A stretch of DNA of 64,000 bases from Streptomyces yangpuensis (GCF_001005295.1 NZ_LBMK01000002.1:1671849-1735848); one strand, 5' to 3'; positions 28,397 through 37,489 are shown, counted from the stretch's first letter. Numbers and translations: made by a program. Notes: a model not told the origin generated them from the sequence alone.

Positions 28397-29098
28397 ATGA
28401 CCACCATCAGCGGAACCGGATACCGCGCGCCTCACGGACTTCTCGGTCCTGCGCCGGCCGCGGCCACCGACCTGGGACTCCGGCTCGCCGCCCGGCGGGC
28501 TGCTGCTGGTCTGAGCCGCGAAGACCTGGGGTACCGGTCCGGTCTTGACGCGCACTACATCGCCCTTGTCGAAGAGCGCGGCGCCCTGCCCTCGATCGGG
28601 ACGCTCGTCCGTCTGGCCGGTGTTCTCGGCACCACCGTCGAGGCGCTCGCGGGGAGGACACCCGTTGCTGAAGCCGGTCCACGGGCAAAGGAACCCGCCG
28701 CCGGTACGGTCGTTCTCGACGCAGGAGAGTGCCGACGCCTGCTCGGAGTCCGGGGCATCGGACGAGTGGCGGTCTTCACCGCCGACGGCCCCGCGGTGAT
28801 TCCGGTCAACTACCTCGTCGTCGGCCAGGACATCGCCTTCCGCACCGGGGCGGACACCGTCCTGGCACGGGCGGCCGGGACGGATGCCGCGTTCGAGGTG
28901 GAGCGGATCGACGAAGTCGCGGCAAAGGCGTGGAGCGTCCTGGCCGTGGGGCTGCTCGAGACCGCCACGCACCCCGACGAGCTCCGGCGCATGGCCCGCG
29001 CAGCCCATTCCATGCCCTGGGCCGGCGGTGAGCGCAACCGCTGGATGAAGCTCGCACCGGTTCGGTTCACAGGCCGCCGGATCGCACGCCTCCAGTGA
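28397..29098 (+). CDS. XRE helix-turn-helix plus pyridoxamine-oxidase-fold protein
   Basis: A 233-residue fusion. Residues 20-80 form an XRE-type helix-turn-helix (LGLRLAARRAAAGLSREDLG, then LPSIGTLVRLAGVLG). Residues 95-233 form a split-barrel flavin- or F420-binding domain (GRVAVFTADGPAVIPVNY, ending MKLAPVRFTGRR). It could be a flavin- or redox-responsive regulator or an enzyme with a DNA-binding appendage. An AGGAGG site lies 10 bases before the ATG. The partial gene at the left window edge is a paralogue of the second domain. Confidence 0.85.
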   Translation: MTTISGTGYRAPHGLLGPAPAAATDLGLRLAARRAAAGLSREDLGYRSGLDAHYIALVEERGALPSIGTLVRLAGVLGTTVEALAGRTPVAEAGPRAKEPAAGTVVLDAGECRRLLGVRGIGRVAVFTADGPAVIPVNYLVVGQDIAFRTGADTVLARAAGTDAAFEVERIDEVAAKAWSVLAVGLLETATHPDELRRMARAAHSMPWAGGERNRWMKLAPVRFTGRRIARLQ

Positions 29099-29121
29099 AA
29101 GACGCAGCCCACCCGCCTGCG

Positions 29122-29135
29122 GGGCCGAATGGCCC
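29122..29135. promoter_or_regulatory. Regulator palindrome before hsp20
   Basis: GGGCCGAATGGCCC lies 111 bases before the Hsp20 start, in a 147-base gap with no other gene. One base departs from the perfect palindrome. Confidence 0.55.
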
Positions 29136-29245
29136 CGCCCCTGCCCCGACAGGCCCAAGCCGAACGCGTCGATCCGGGGTGACAGTGAAGGCAGAACCAT
29201 AAGAAGGCGTCGGGTCCAAGGCGCCGTCAGACCCAGGAGCACCCC

Positions 29246-29704
29246 ATGTCAGGCACGCAGATGGAGCGGAGGCGCAGCCTCTTCCCCGACCTCACCGACT
29301 GGTTCGGAGCCGACTTCCCGCGCTTCCCCATGTGGCGGTCGGCTTTCGGTACCCACCCCATCCCGATCGAGGTGACCAGCAACGAAGGCACGTACACGCT
29401 CCGTGCCGAACTGCCGGGAATGGACCCTGAGAAGGACATCGAGATCACCGTGGACGGCGACATGCTCACGGTGAGTGCCGAGCACACCGAGAGCGCGGAG
29501 GACAAGGACCACTCCGAATTCCGCTACGGGCTCTTCCGCCGCAGTGTCCGTCTCCCCGGCCGGATCCCGGCCGACGAGGTCGACGCCGCGTACGAGGACG
29601 GCATTCTGACAGTCCGCGTCGCGATGGAGGCCGAACCCCCGGCCGGCCGTCGCACCATCCCCGTCAAGCGCCCCGGCGGCGAGCAGCAAGGAGAGGGGTC
29701 ATGA
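29246..29704 (+). CDS. Hsp20/alpha-crystallin small heat shock protein
   Basis: A 152-residue chaperone with an alpha-crystallin domain (residues 40-130). PIEVTSNEGTYTLRAELPGM opens it, and YEDGILTVRV, the conserved G-x-L segment, closes it. It corresponds to HspX/Acr, the hallmark of mycobacterial dormancy. An AGGAG site precedes the ATG. The stop overlaps a flavodoxin gene (ATGA). The role is to hold unfolded proteins without ATP in the cytoplasm. Confidence 0.92.
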   Translation: MSGTQMERRRSLFPDLTDWFGADFPRFPMWRSAFGTHPIPIEVTSNEGTYTLRAELPGMDPEKDIEITVDGDMLTVSAEHTESAEDKDHSEFRYGLFRRSVRLPGRIPADEVDAAYEDGILTVRVAMEAEPPAGRRTIPVKRPGGEQQGEGS

Positions 29705-30204
29705 CCGGCAAAAGGGTTCTGGTCGCCTACGGGAGCAAGCACGGAGCGACCGCCGGCATCGCGGCGGAGATCGGCAGGACCCTCCGTGAGGACGGACTCG
29801 ACGCCGTGGTGCTCCCGGCCGACGACGTGGACGACGTCCGCGGCTTTGACGCCGTCGTACTCGGCGGGTCCCTGTACGCCGGCCGCTGGAGCGGCAAGGC
29901 CCGGCACTGCGCCGAACGCAATCAGGACTACCTCAGGCACCGCCCTGTCTGGCTGTTCAGCAGCGGACCGGTCGACAGCTCCGCCGAGCGCCACGAGATC
30001 CCGCCCGTTGCGGCCGTGGCCGAGCAGATGGAACGCCTGGGCGCACGCGAGCACGTCACCTTCGGAGGCAGTCTCACGGCGAGCACACCGGGACTTCTCG
30101 CGAAGGCCCTGGTCCGCCACGGCAAGGGCGGTGACTTCCGCAACCCCGAGCGGATCCGGACGTGGGCCCATCACATCAGCAGTGAACTCGCCGAAGCCGC
30201 CTGA
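29701..30204 (+). CDS. Flavodoxin-domain protein (HemG-like), paralogue 2
   Basis: A 167-residue flavodoxin fold nearly superimposable on the protein at 15113-15613 (YGSKHGATAGIA, VLGGSLYAGRWSG, HRPVWLFSSGP). It is coupled to hsp20 and followed by a strong hairpin. Keeping two copies, one with PEP synthase and one with Hsp20, suggests two separate expression units for the same redox function. Confidence 0.85.
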   Translation: MTGKRVLVAYGSKHGATAGIAAEIGRTLREDGLDAVVLPADDVDDVRGFDAVVLGGSLYAGRWSGKARHCAERNQDYLRHRPVWLFSSGPVDSSAERHEIPPVAAVAEQMERLGAREHVTFGGSLTASTPGLLAKALVRHGKGGDFRNPERIRTWAHHISSELAEAA

Positions 30205-30208
30205 AGCA

Positions 30209-30231
30209 CAGCCCCGCCGTCGGCGGGGCTG
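30209..30231 (+). terminator. Hairpin terminator after hsp20-flavodoxin
   Basis: CAGCCCCGCC-GTC-GGCGGGGCTG forms a perfect 10-base-pair stem with a 3-base loop, starting 5 bases after the flavodoxin stop. There is no T-run, as is common in streptomycetes. Confidence 0.75.
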
Positions 30232-30258
30232 CGCCGTGCCCGATCGGGGGCGGACGGG

Positions 30259-30272
30259 GGACCGTTCGGCCC
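30259..30272. promoter_or_regulatory. Regulator palindrome in a convergent gap
   Basis: GGACCGTTCGGCCC fits the island consensus but lies between two convergent genes (stops at 30204 and 30365). No gene with a credible start follows in either direction. See findings. Confidence 0.5.
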
Positions 30273-30364
30273 TGGCGGCCGACTGCGGCAGGTGGTCCCA
30301 TGAAGGTGGCGGAAAGAGCCCGTCGAGGATGCGGAGGAGCGGCCGGCGGCCGTGCACCGCACGA

Positions 30365-30856
30365 TCAGGATCCGCGAGAAGCGGGTGGACTCTTTCCGTC
30401 CACCGGTGCGCGCGGCCCGATCTCGTCCCGCGGCCCCGGAGGTTCGTCCAGCACGCTCCAGGCGATGGGGCCGAGCAGGTCGGCGACCCTGCCGAAGACG
30501 TCCATCAGGAGATCGTCCACCGTCAGCATGCCCACGACGTGCCGGCCGTCCAGAACCGGCAGACGCCGGACACCACTGGTGCGAAACATCCGGTACGCGG
30601 CGCTGATGTCGTCGTCCGCGCCGATGGTGACGGCCGGCGCGGTCATGATCTCCCGTACCGGGTTTTCGAGGTCCAGGCCGGGGGCCACCCCGCGCAGTAC
30701 GATGTCCCGGTCGGTGATGACACCCAGTAGTTCTCCGCCCTCGGTCACGGCGAGGCAGCCGACGCCGTGCACGGCCATGTGCCGTGCCGCGTCCCTGATG
30801 GTCGTCGATCCGGTGACCCCCATCGCGGGCGTGGCCATGGCCTCGGACACGTTCAT
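30365..30856 (-). CDS. CBS-domain pair protein
   Basis: A 163-residue protein with two CBS motifs (TGSTTIRDAARHMAVHGVG with GVITDRDIV, then GADDDISAAYRMF with GMLTVDDLL). A Pro-rich tail of about 30 residues follows. It is related to the Hrp1-like protein at 9416-9835. An AAGGAG site precedes the ATG. It lies downstream of the CBS-BON gene at 30930-31589 on the same strand, 73 bases away. Confidence 0.88.
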   Translation of the reverse strand: MNVSEAMATPAMGVTGSTTIRDAARHMAVHGVGCLAVTEGGELLGVITDRDIVLRGVAPGLDLENPVREIMTAPAVTIGADDDISAAYRMFRTSGVRRLPVLDGRHVVGMLTVDDLLMDVFGRVADLLGPIAWSVLDEPPGPRDEIGPRAPVDGKSPPASRGS

Positions 30857-30929
30857 GTTCCGGTCTCCTTCCAGTGGGGGTCTTCGAGCGGGTCGAGTGC
30901 GGCGCGGGTGAGGGGGACATCCGGCCTCT

Positions 30930-31589
30930 TCAACGCCCCGTACCGGTGTCGTCCGTCTCCCACGCGAGGTGTACGTCGACCCGTACGACGCCGTCCACCG
31001 TGCGGCAGAGGCGCTCCACGACCGGGACGAGACTGCGGAAGCGCACCACCCCGTGGAGCGTCACCTGTCCGTCCGTCACGTCGACGGAGACGGAGGAGGG
31101 ATCCAGGCGCAGGGTCCGCGCGAGGACCTCCCCGTAGATCTCGTGGCGGATGGCGGCGTCGTCGCGCAGGAAGATCCGCAGCAGGTCGCCACGGGTGACG
31201 ATGCCCACGAGGACGTCGGATTCGTCGACGACCAGGAGCCGCTTGACCCGCTGGCTCTCCATGAGCCGGGCGGCCTCGGCCACGGTCCAGTCGGGGCGGG
31301 CGCAGACGGGCGGTGCGGACATGAGTTCCTCCGCGCTGGTCCCGGCCGCCTTCTCGCTCTCCCACGGTTCGGGGCGGGGCAGCGAACCGAACCAGTCTCC
31401 CTGGTCGGCGGGTTTCGGGAGCAGATCGCCCTCGGAGATCACACCGAGAGGGCGTCCGACGGTGTCGGTGACCGCCACGGCGGACACGGCGTGTTCGCCG
31501 AGTGTGCGCACGATGTCCTTGAACGTGGCGTTCCGGGCGACCGTGACGACCTCACGGGTCATCAGCTCGCGCACTTCCCTGTGCCTCAC
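30930..31589 (-). CDS. CBS-CBS-BON protein
   Basis: A 219-residue protein with two CBS motifs (VVTVARNATFKDIVRTL with GVISEGDLL, then GIVTRGDLL), an insertion of about 25 residues between them, and a BON domain (VSVDVTDGQVTLHGVV, ending VDGVVRVDVHL). It starts at a GTG that overlaps the stop of a short upstream frame, with GGAGG in good position. Confidence 0.9.
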   Translation of the reverse strand: MRHREVRELMTREVVTVARNATFKDIVRTLGEHAVSAVAVTDTVGRPLGVISEGDLLPKPADQGDWFGSLPRPEPWESEKAAGTSAEELMSAPPVCARPDWTVAEAARLMESQRVKRLLVVDESDVLVGIVTRGDLLRIFLRDDAAIRHEIYGEVLARTLRLDPSSVSVDVTDGQVTLHGVVRFRSLVPVVERLCRTVDGVVRVDVHLAWETDDTGTGR

Positions 31590-31795
31590 CGCATCCTCCT
31601 TCGTCCTTGCCCGACCGCCGTCGCGTTCAGGCCGTCAGCTTCGAGCGGAACCGTGACGTGACGCCACGACTCCGGGCACCGAGCGCGCGATGCGCGGTAG
31701 CGCGTCGGCCAGAGCCGGATCGCGTTCGCGTGCGTCTCCGGATCCGCACGGTCGCCGATCCCGAGGGGATCAGCCGCGTCATGATTGTGTTTCAT
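31586..31795 (-). CDS. Small open frame, possibly a BON-gene remnant
   Basis: A 69-residue frame. It has a strong GGGAGGAG site and a GTGA overlap with the CBS-BON gene, both signs of translation. Its product has no recognised domain. In a neighbouring frame the same DNA reads LADALPRIARSVPGVV, and the annotated frame continues RHVTVPLEADGLNA. Together these resemble the end of a BON domain. It may therefore be a decayed CBS-BON copy that still serves as a leader. Confidence 0.4.
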   Translation of the reverse strand: MKHNHDAADPLGIGDRADPETHANAIRLWPTRYRASRARCPESWRHVTVPLEADGLNATAVGQGRRRMR

Positions 31796-31851
31796 GACTC
31801 CTCCCACCGTGGATCGCCCTTCCAGCCTGCTGTTCCACGCCTGCCCGGAAC

Positions 31852-31865
31852 AGGGCCGACCGGGC
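31852..31865. promoter_or_regulatory. Regulator palindrome before the CBS-BON operon
   Basis: GGGCCGACCGGGCC lies 57 bases upstream of the small frame starting at 31795 on the minus strand, and so probably serves the CBS-BON/CBS operon. Confidence 0.55.
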
Positions 31866-31902
31866 CCGTGTCATGGGCTGACCAGTCCGTGTCCGGCACC
31901 GT

Positions 31903-32169
31903 CTACGCGGGCTCGGACTGCGCGCCTCCGGTGTGCCCGGCCACGTAGTCCGCGCAACCGTCGAGGGTGGCCAGCGCGGGATAGTCCTGTTCCGGCAGGG
32001 CCAGCCCCGTGCGTCCGCTGAGCGCCTCGACGAAGGCGAGGAAGTCCAGTGAGTCCATCTCCAGGCGTTCGCGGAAGTTCTCGTCGGACGGCACCGCGGA
32101 GAGATCGGCGCCGGGCACGGCCTCCTCGATCACGGCTCTGATCGTTTCGAGAGCCTCTTCGCGGTTCAC
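31903..32169 (-). CDS. Acyl carrier protein
   Basis: An 88-residue acidic helical protein. EMDSLDFLAF contains the serine (Ser40) that would carry phosphopantetheine. The length is typical of a free-standing ACP. Its GTG start overlaps the stop of the E2 gene, so it is made in step with the dehydrogenase complex. No ketosynthase or other fatty-acid gene is nearby, which makes a partner in this operon most likely. It is the last gene of the operon. Confidence 0.85.
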   Translation of the reverse strand: MNREEALETIRAVIEEAVPGADLSAVPSDENFRERLEMDSLDFLAFVEALSGRTGLALPEQDYPALATLDGCADYVAGHTGGAQSEPA

Positions 32170-33524
32170 AAGTCCTCCGGATGCTGGAGCAGGCGGTCGA
32201 GCGTGGTGAGGAAGCGGGCCCCGGTGGCGCCGTCACTGGCCCGGTGGTCGGCGGACAGGGTGGCGGTGACGGTCGGGTGGAGGGCGATCATGCCGGCGAC
32301 GGCCACGGGGCGCTCGGTCACCCTCCCGAGACCGACCATCGCCACCTGGGGCGGGTAGATCACGCCGAACACCGACTCGACCCCCTGGTCACCCAGGTTG
32401 GTCACGGTGAGCGTCGGGTCGGCGGTCTCCGAGGCACGGAGCCTGCCGTGCCTGGCCCGGGAGACGAGGTCCTTCAACGTCGCCATCACATCGGTGAGGG
32501 GCATGCGGTCGGCATCGGCCAGCGCCGGAGCCACGAGACCGCCTCCGCGTACGGACACGGCGGTACCGAGCCGGACACCGGCAGCCGCGACGAAGCGGCC
32601 GTCCGTCCAGTGGCCGTTCAGTTCGGGTACCTCGCGCGCGGCCGACGCCACCGCCTTCAACAACAGCGCAGCCGGTACGAGACGTTCGCCGACCGGCCGG
32701 GTGCTGTTCTGCCGACGCATCCACTCCAGGGCCGCGGCCAGGTCGATGGTGGTGGACAAGTAGTAGTGCGGGATCTCCCGCTTGGCACGGGACATCAGCC
32801 GGGCAATGGCGGCGCGATCACTCGTGGACGTGGACGCGGACGCGGACGCGGCCGCGGCCGCGGCCGCGGACGTGCCCGTGTCGGAGGCAGCGGCCTTGGG
32901 CGCGCGCCGCGCACCGGCCGCGACGGACGCCTCCTTGACGGTCGCGGCCTGGTCCGGGCCGGTGCGGGATCCGGCCGCGGCACGGACGTCGTCCGCCTTC
33001 ACCGCGCCGTGGCGGCCCGAGCCCCGGACCGCGGAGAGGTCGACGCCGAGTGACTCCGCAAGGCGCCGCGCGAGGGGGGATGCGTGGACGCGGGACGGCG
33101 CCGGATGACGGGACGGTGCCGGATGAGCGGCCCGGGACACGTCCGACCGTGTGATCCGGCCGCCGCGCCCGCTGCCGTGCAGGGCTGCGAGCTCCACCCC
33201 CTCTTCGGCCGCCTGGTGCCGGACGAGCGGGGTGGCCGTCGCGTCTCCCGCCGGAACGGGTCCGCGCGCGGGGGGAGGCCGTACGGGTGCGGTGGGCGAG
33301 ATGACGGCCAGCGGCGTCCCCACAGGGACGGTCGTGCCGGGCTCGACCAGCAGCTCGGTCACCGTTCCGGACTCGAAGCACTCCACTTCGATGGTCGACT
33401 TGGCCGTCTCCACCACCGCGACGACCTCCCCGCGTGCGACCTCGGCTCCCACGGTGGTCAGCCACTCGACCAGGGTCCCCTCGTCCATGTCGGCTCCGAG
33501 GGACGGCATGGTGAACTCGCCCAC
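32166..33524 (-). CDS. Dihydrolipoamide acyltransferase (E2), two peripheral-subunit-binding domains
   Basis: A 452-residue E2. The N-terminal lipoyl domain has ETAKSTIEVE, with Lys42 lipoylated. Two successive E3/E1-binding-like domains follow: LVRHQAAEEGVELAALHGSG and LARRLAESLGVDLSAVRGSG. Next is an Ala-Ser-Thr-rich linker, then the catalytic domain ending in SADHRASDG with His427. It transfers an acyl group from lipoamide, usually to CoA. The start is a GTG one base after the E1 beta stop. Two binding domains are unusual in an E2 with a single lipoyl domain. Confidence 0.9.
   Translation of the reverse strand: MGEFTMPSLGADMDEGTLVEWLTTVGAEVARGEVVAVVETAKSTIEVECFESGTVTELLVEPGTTVPVGTPLAVISPTAPVRPPPARGPVPAGDATATPLVRHQAAEEGVELAALHGSGRGGRITRSDVSRAAHPAPSRHPAPSRVHASPLARRLAESLGVDLSAVRGSGRHGAVKADDVRAAAGSRTGPDQAATVKEASVAAGARRAPKAAASDTGTSAAAAAAASASASTSTSDRAAIARLMSRAKREIPHYYLSTTIDLAAALEWMRRQNSTRPVGERLVPAALLLKAVASAAREVPELNGHWTDGRFVAAAGVRLGTAVSVRGGGLVAPALADADRMPLTDVMATLKDLVSRARHGRLRASETADPTLTVTNLGDQGVESVFGVIYPPQVAMVGLGRVTERPVAVAGMIALHPTVTATLSADHRASDGATGARFLTTLDRLLQHPEDL
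32824..32871. repeat. Tandem hexamer repeat in the E2 linker
   Basis: Eight consecutive hexamers of the type G(T/C)GGAC or GCGGCC. On the coding strand they give an Ala/Ser/Thr-rich flexible linker before the catalytic domain. Copy number may vary between strains. Confidence 0.8.
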
Positions 33525-33525
33525 G

Positions 33526-34533
33526 TCAGGCCACCGCCTGCCGGACCGCTGCCACGATGGAGGCGGGCTGCGGCAGAGCGGCTTCCTCCAGTTGTCGCGC
33601 GTAGGGGATCGGCACCTCCTGGCTGCACACCCGCTGGACCGGTGCGTCGAGTTCGTAGAAGGAGCGCTCCGCGATGCGCGCCGCGACTTCCGCGGAGATG
33701 CTGCCGCTGCGCCAGGCCTCGTCCACGATCACGGCCCGGTGGGTCCGGGCGACGGACGCCAGTACCGTCGCGTCGTCCAGCGGCCGCAGGGACCGCAAGT
33801 CGACCACCTCGGCGCCGATGCCGTCCGCTGCCAGGGTTTCGGCGGCGGCCAGGGCCTTGGGCAGCGACCCGCCGTAGGTGATGACGGAGACGTCCGTGCC
33901 CAGGCGGCGTACCGCGGCGGAATCCAGGTCAACGGAGTCGACCGTGCCGTCCAGCACCCCCTCTTCGTTGTAGAGGCTGCCGTGTTCGAACATCACGACC
34001 GGGTCGGGGTCGTCGAGCGCTGCGGCCAGCATGTGCCGGGCGTCGTCCATGGTCGCGGGGGTGAGCACCCGGATGCCCGGAATATGGGCGTACCAGCCTT
34101 CCAGGCTGTGCGAGTGCTGGGCAGCGAGCTGACGGCCCGCGCCGGTGGTCATACGGATCACGATCGGCACGCTCAGCTGTCCGCCGGACATGTGCAACAG
34201 CGTCGCGGCGTTGTTGAGGATCTGGTCGAGGGCGAGCAGGCTGAAATTGACGGTCATGATTTCGACGACCGGACGCAGCCCGCCCAGCGCCGCACCGATG
34301 CCCGCGCCGACGAAGGCGGATTCCGACAGGGGAGTGTCGCGGATCCGGTCGGGCCCGAACTCCTCCAGGAGGCCCAGGCTCACACCGAAGCAACCGCCGT
34401 ACCGGCCGACGTCCTCACCCATGAGGAAGACCCGGTCGTCGGTCCGCAGGGCTTCCCGCAACCCGTCGCGCAGCGCTTCCCGGTACGTCGTGGAGGCGGT
34501 CGAGCCGCCGCTCGCGGACCGGCGCGCGTTCAT
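33526..34533 (-). CDS. 2-oxoacid dehydrogenase E1 beta subunit
   Basis: A 335-residue transketolase-fold subunit with [12 protein letters not shown] near the start, [31 protein letters not shown] and the C-terminal [11 protein letters not shown]. It pairs with E1 alpha to decarboxylate a 2-oxo acid using thiamine diphosphate. The ATG overlaps the E1 alpha stop. The substrate could be pyruvate, acetoin or a branched-chain 2-oxo acid and cannot be settled by eye. Confidence 0.92.
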   Translation of the reverse strand: MNARRSASGGSTASTTYREALRDGLREALRTDDRVFLMGEDVGRYGGCFGVSLGLLEEFGPDRIRDTPLSESAFVGAGIGAALGGLRPVVEIMTVNFSLLALDQILNNAATLLHMSGGQLSVPIVIRMTTGAGRQLAAQHSHSLEGWYAHIPGIRVLTPATMDDARHMLAAALDDPDPVVMFEHGSLYNEEGVLDGTVDSVDLDSAAVRRLGTDVSVITYGGSLPKALAAAETLAADGIGAEVVDLRSLRPLDDATVLASVARTHRAVIVDEAWRSGSISAEVAARIAERSFYELDAPVQRVCSQEVPIPYARQLEEAALPQPASIVAAVRQAVA

Positions 34534-35597
34534 GACGCACCCCCGCTCGGGCTTGTCACGAACCTCAACAGGTCCGCGACGGGCTCGTACGGGGCGGCCT
34601 CGGCGGCGCGGACGGCCGCGTCGATCTCGGCGCTCACGTCTTCCTCCAGCCGCTTGTTCGCAAGGTCGTCCAGGCCTCCTTCGGCACGCATCCGTTCCTC
34701 CAGGCCGGCCAGCGGGTCCCGCGCCTTCCAGCGCGCTATTTCGTCCTTCTCGCGATATCGGTCCGGGTCGTACATCGAATGGGCCCGGAAGCGGTACGTC
34801 CGCGCTTCCAGGAAGTGCGGACCGCCACCCGACCTGACCGAGTCGGCCGCTTTCCGCGCGGTCGCCTCGACGGCAAGCACGTCCATGCCGTCGACCGTCC
34901 ACGCGGGCATACCGTACGACGCGGCACGCATCGCAAGGTTCGTTTGAGCGTGTTCCCGCGCCAGACTGGTCCCCATGGCGTACAGGTTGTTCTCGCAGAC
35001 CAGCAGCAGGGGCAGCTGCCACAGCGCGGCGAGGTTGGCCGTCTCGTGGAACTCCCCCTCCGCGTAAGCCCCGTCACCGAAGAAGCAGCATGTCACCCGT
35101 TCGGTGCCGCGCATCCGGTCGGCGAGGGCGAGCCCGGCCGCCAGGGGCAGTCCGCCCGCGACGATCGCGTTGCCGCCGTAGAACCGTCGCCCGGCGTCGA
35201 AAAGGTGCATCGACCCACCGCGGCCGCGACTGCACCCGGTGGCCTTGCCGAACATCTCTGCCATCACGGCACCGGCCGACACGCCCCGGGCGAGGGCGTG
35301 GCCGTGCTCGCGGTAGGTGGAGACCACGGCGTCGTCACCGCGCAGCGCCTGCCCGACCCCCACGGCGACCGCTTCCTCACCGATGTACAGGTGCACGAAG
35401 CCGCGGATCTTCGCCGCGCTGTAGAGCTCGACACACCGTTCCTCGAAGCGCCGGATCAGCAGCATCTGCCGGAGCAGCTCAAGCTCGTGCTCGTGCCCGG
35501 GCCCTCGGCCTCCCGTCGGTGGCGCCGGAGTCTTTCGCGGGGCGACGCTGCGTTGTGTACCGGTCGCACCGGTGGACCGCCGGGTGGTGGTGCTCAT
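34530..35597 (-). CDS. 2-oxoacid dehydrogenase E1 alpha subunit
   Basis: A 355-residue ThDP-binding subunit. The cofactor motif runs from GDG (174-176) to NN (203-204), and [21 protein letters not shown] is the conserved segment before it. [14 protein letters not shown] resembles the regulatory loop of pyruvate-type E1. I chose the second ATG (35597) because a GAGGAGAGGGA site precedes it; an ATG 18 bases earlier has none. It starts 14 bases after the acyl-CoA synthetase stop. Confidence 0.9.
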   Translation of the reverse strand: MSTTTRRSTGATGTQRSVAPRKTPAPPTGGRGPGHEHELELLRQMLLIRRFEERCVELYSAAKIRGFVHLYIGEEAVAVGVGQALRGDDAVVSTYREHGHALARGVSAGAVMAEMFGKATGCSRGRGGSMHLFDAGRRFYGGNAIVAGGLPLAAGLALADRMRGTERVTCCFFGDGAYAEGEFHETANLAALWQLPLLLVCENNLYAMGTSLAREHAQTNLAMRAASYGMPAWTVDGMDVLAVEATARKAADSVRSGGGPHFLEARTYRFRAHSMYDPDRYREKDEIARWKARDPLAGLEERMRAEGGLDDLANKRLEEDVSAEIDAAVRAAEAAPYEPVADLLRFVTSPSGGAS

Positions 35598-35611
35598 GGC
35601 CGTCCCTCTCC

Positions 35612-37411
35612 TCACGGGTCCCGGACGGGACTTTCCAGAGTCGACAGGTCACCCTCGGGCAACCCGAGCTCGCGGGCGCGCAGCAGGCGGCGCATGACCT
35701 TGCCGCTGCGGGTTCTGGGCAGGTTCTGGTCGAACTCGATCTCGCGCGGGGCCACGGCGGGACCGAGCCGCCGGCGGGCGAACGCCAGCAGGTCGCGCTT
35801 CAGTGCCGCCTGCGGCTCGTGACCGGGGCGCAGGGAGACGAACGCCTTGACCACGGCACCCGCGACCGGGTCGGGACGGCCGATCACCCCGGCCTCGGCA
35901 ACCGCCGGGTGCTCCATGAGAGCGCTTTCCACCTCGAACGGTCCGATGAGATGTCCGGCGGATTTGATCACGTCGTCCGCGCGTCCGACGAACCAGAACC
36001 ACCCGTCCGCATCCCGTTTCGCCAGATCGCCGGTCAGGTACCAGCCGTCGACGAAGCAGGCGTCGTAGCGCGCCCGGTCGTTCAGGTAGTCACGGAACAT
36101 CGAGGGCCAGCCCGGTCGCAGCGCCAGCTCTCCCTCCGCGCCGGGTGTGGTCACCGGTCGTACGTGGCCGTCGTCCAGGGTGACCCGTCCGTCCTGCCCG
36201 CGTTCGAGGATCGCCGCGTGGATACCGGGCAGCGGCCGCCCCATGGAGCCGGGGCGGATGTCGCTGGAGGCGTAGTTGGCGATCATGATGGCGCCCGTCT
36301 CGGTCTGCCACCAGTTGTCGTGCACCGGCAGGCCCAGGACCTCCTGCCCCCACAGGACGGCTTCCGGGTTGAGCGGTTCGCCGACGCTGGCGACGAACCG
36401 GAGGGCCGAGAGGTCGTACGGGCCGGGGAGGGCTCTGCCGCTGCCCGGGGGCGTGGCACGCATCAACATCCGTATCGCCGTCGGCGCCGTGTACCAGACA
36501 GCCACCTTCTGGGTGTCGAGGATCCGGTACCACCGGTGGACATCGAATTCTCCTTCGTCCACCACCAGCGTGGCGCCGTGCGTGAGTGGGGCGATGATCC
36601 CGTACGAGGTACCGGTCACCCAGCCCGGGTCGGCCGTGCACCAGTACACATCCCCGGGGCCGAGATCCAGCGCGAACGCCGCCGTGGCATGGTGCGCCAC
36701 GACCGCTTCGTGGACGTGGACCGCGCCCTTGGGCGTGCCCGTCGTCCCACTGGTGAAGTGGAGCAGGGCCATGTCCGCAGGGTCGGTCGGCGGTACCGGA
36801 AACACCGGAGAGGCGCGCTCCGTCAAACGGTCGAGCACCTCCGTGCCCGCCGGCGGGTCGGTCACGGGGCCGACCAGCAGGACGTGGGCCAGGCCCGGGA
36901 GCGTGCGCCGGATCTCCTCGACCTTGCGCCGGTACAGGGCCTCGGTGGTGACGAGGACCCGGGCGTCACCCAGGGCCAGCCGCTGGCGGACCGGCTCGGG
37001 GCCGAAGGCGGCGAAGAGCGGGCAGAGGACGCGTCGGGCCCGCAGCGTGCCCAGCACCGTGGCGTAGAGCTCCCTGCGCCGACCCATGAGGGTGAACACC
37101 CGTTCCCCGGGCGCCGTTCCCAGTCCCACGAGGACGTTGGCGAACCGGGACGCTCCGTCGGCGAGCTCGGCATAGCTGACATGTGTCACGGCGTCGTCCG
37201 AGGCCACGCACCGCAGGGCCTCCCGGCCACCGTGACCGGCCATGATGTGCCGGTCCACCGCTTCGAAGGCGATGTTCAGACCCCCGTCGGGGAGGCCGCA
37301 CAGCCATGACCGGGCCTGGTCCCAGGTGAATGTCGCACAGGTCTCTTCGTAGTCCGACAGCCGAAAGGCGGCCGCTGGGCGGCGCTGCTTGGTGATCACC
37401 GGATGGGGCAT
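35612..37411 (-). CDS. Acetyl-CoA synthetase-like acyl-CoA ligase
   Basis: A 599-residue ANL-family ligase. The AMP-binding P-loop is [24 protein letters not shown] matches acetyl-CoA synthetases, and [30 protein letters not shown] is the hinge region. [11 protein letters not shown] carries the lysine that is acetylated in AcsA-type enzymes. The likely reaction is acetate, ATP and CoA to acetyl-CoA. The ATG has an AGGAGG site. It is the first gene of the E1-E2-ACP operon, preceded by two palindromes. Confidence 0.88.
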   Translation of the reverse strand: MPHPVITKQRRPAAAFRLSDYEETCATFTWDQARSWLCGLPDGGLNIAFEAVDRHIMAGHGGREALRCVASDDAVTHVSYAELADGASRFANVLVGLGTAPGERVFTLMGRRRELYATVLGTLRARRVLCPLFAAFGPEPVRQRLALGDARVLVTTEALYRRKVEEIRRTLPGLAHVLLVGPVTDPPAGTEVLDRLTERASPVFPVPPTDPADMALLHFTSGTTGTPKGAVHVHEAVVAHHATAAFALDLGPGDVYWCTADPGWVTGTSYGIIAPLTHGATLVVDEGEFDVHRWYRILDTQKVAVWYTAPTAIRMLMRATPPGSGRALPGPYDLSALRFVASVGEPLNPEAVLWGQEVLGLPVHDNWWQTETGAIMIANYASSDIRPGSMGRPLPGIHAAILERGQDGRVTLDDGHVRPVTTPGAEGELALRPGWPSMFRDYLNDRARYDACFVDGWYLTGDLAKRDADGWFWFVGRADDVIKSAGHLIGPFEVESALMEHPAVAEAGVIGRPDPVAGAVVKAFVSLRPGHEPQAALKRDLLAFARRRLGPAVAPREIEFDQNLPRTRSGKVMRRLLRARELGLPEGDLSTLESPVRDP

Positions 37412-37489
37412 GACGGGCTCCTCCTCCACCATCGGGTCTGTGGAGTCCGGTCCGCAACCACCATCCTCCGGTCCCGGGGTGCCGGGGGA

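Noticed and set aside
30300..30911. A plus-strand frame starting just after the orphan palindrome
   Set aside because: It has no ribosome-binding site, no domain, and is antisense to two CBS genes; an RNA product is more plausible than a protein.
32824..32871. Possible CRISPR-like or satellite array
   Set aside because: The unit is a 6-base in-frame repeat coding for a protein linker, without spacers.
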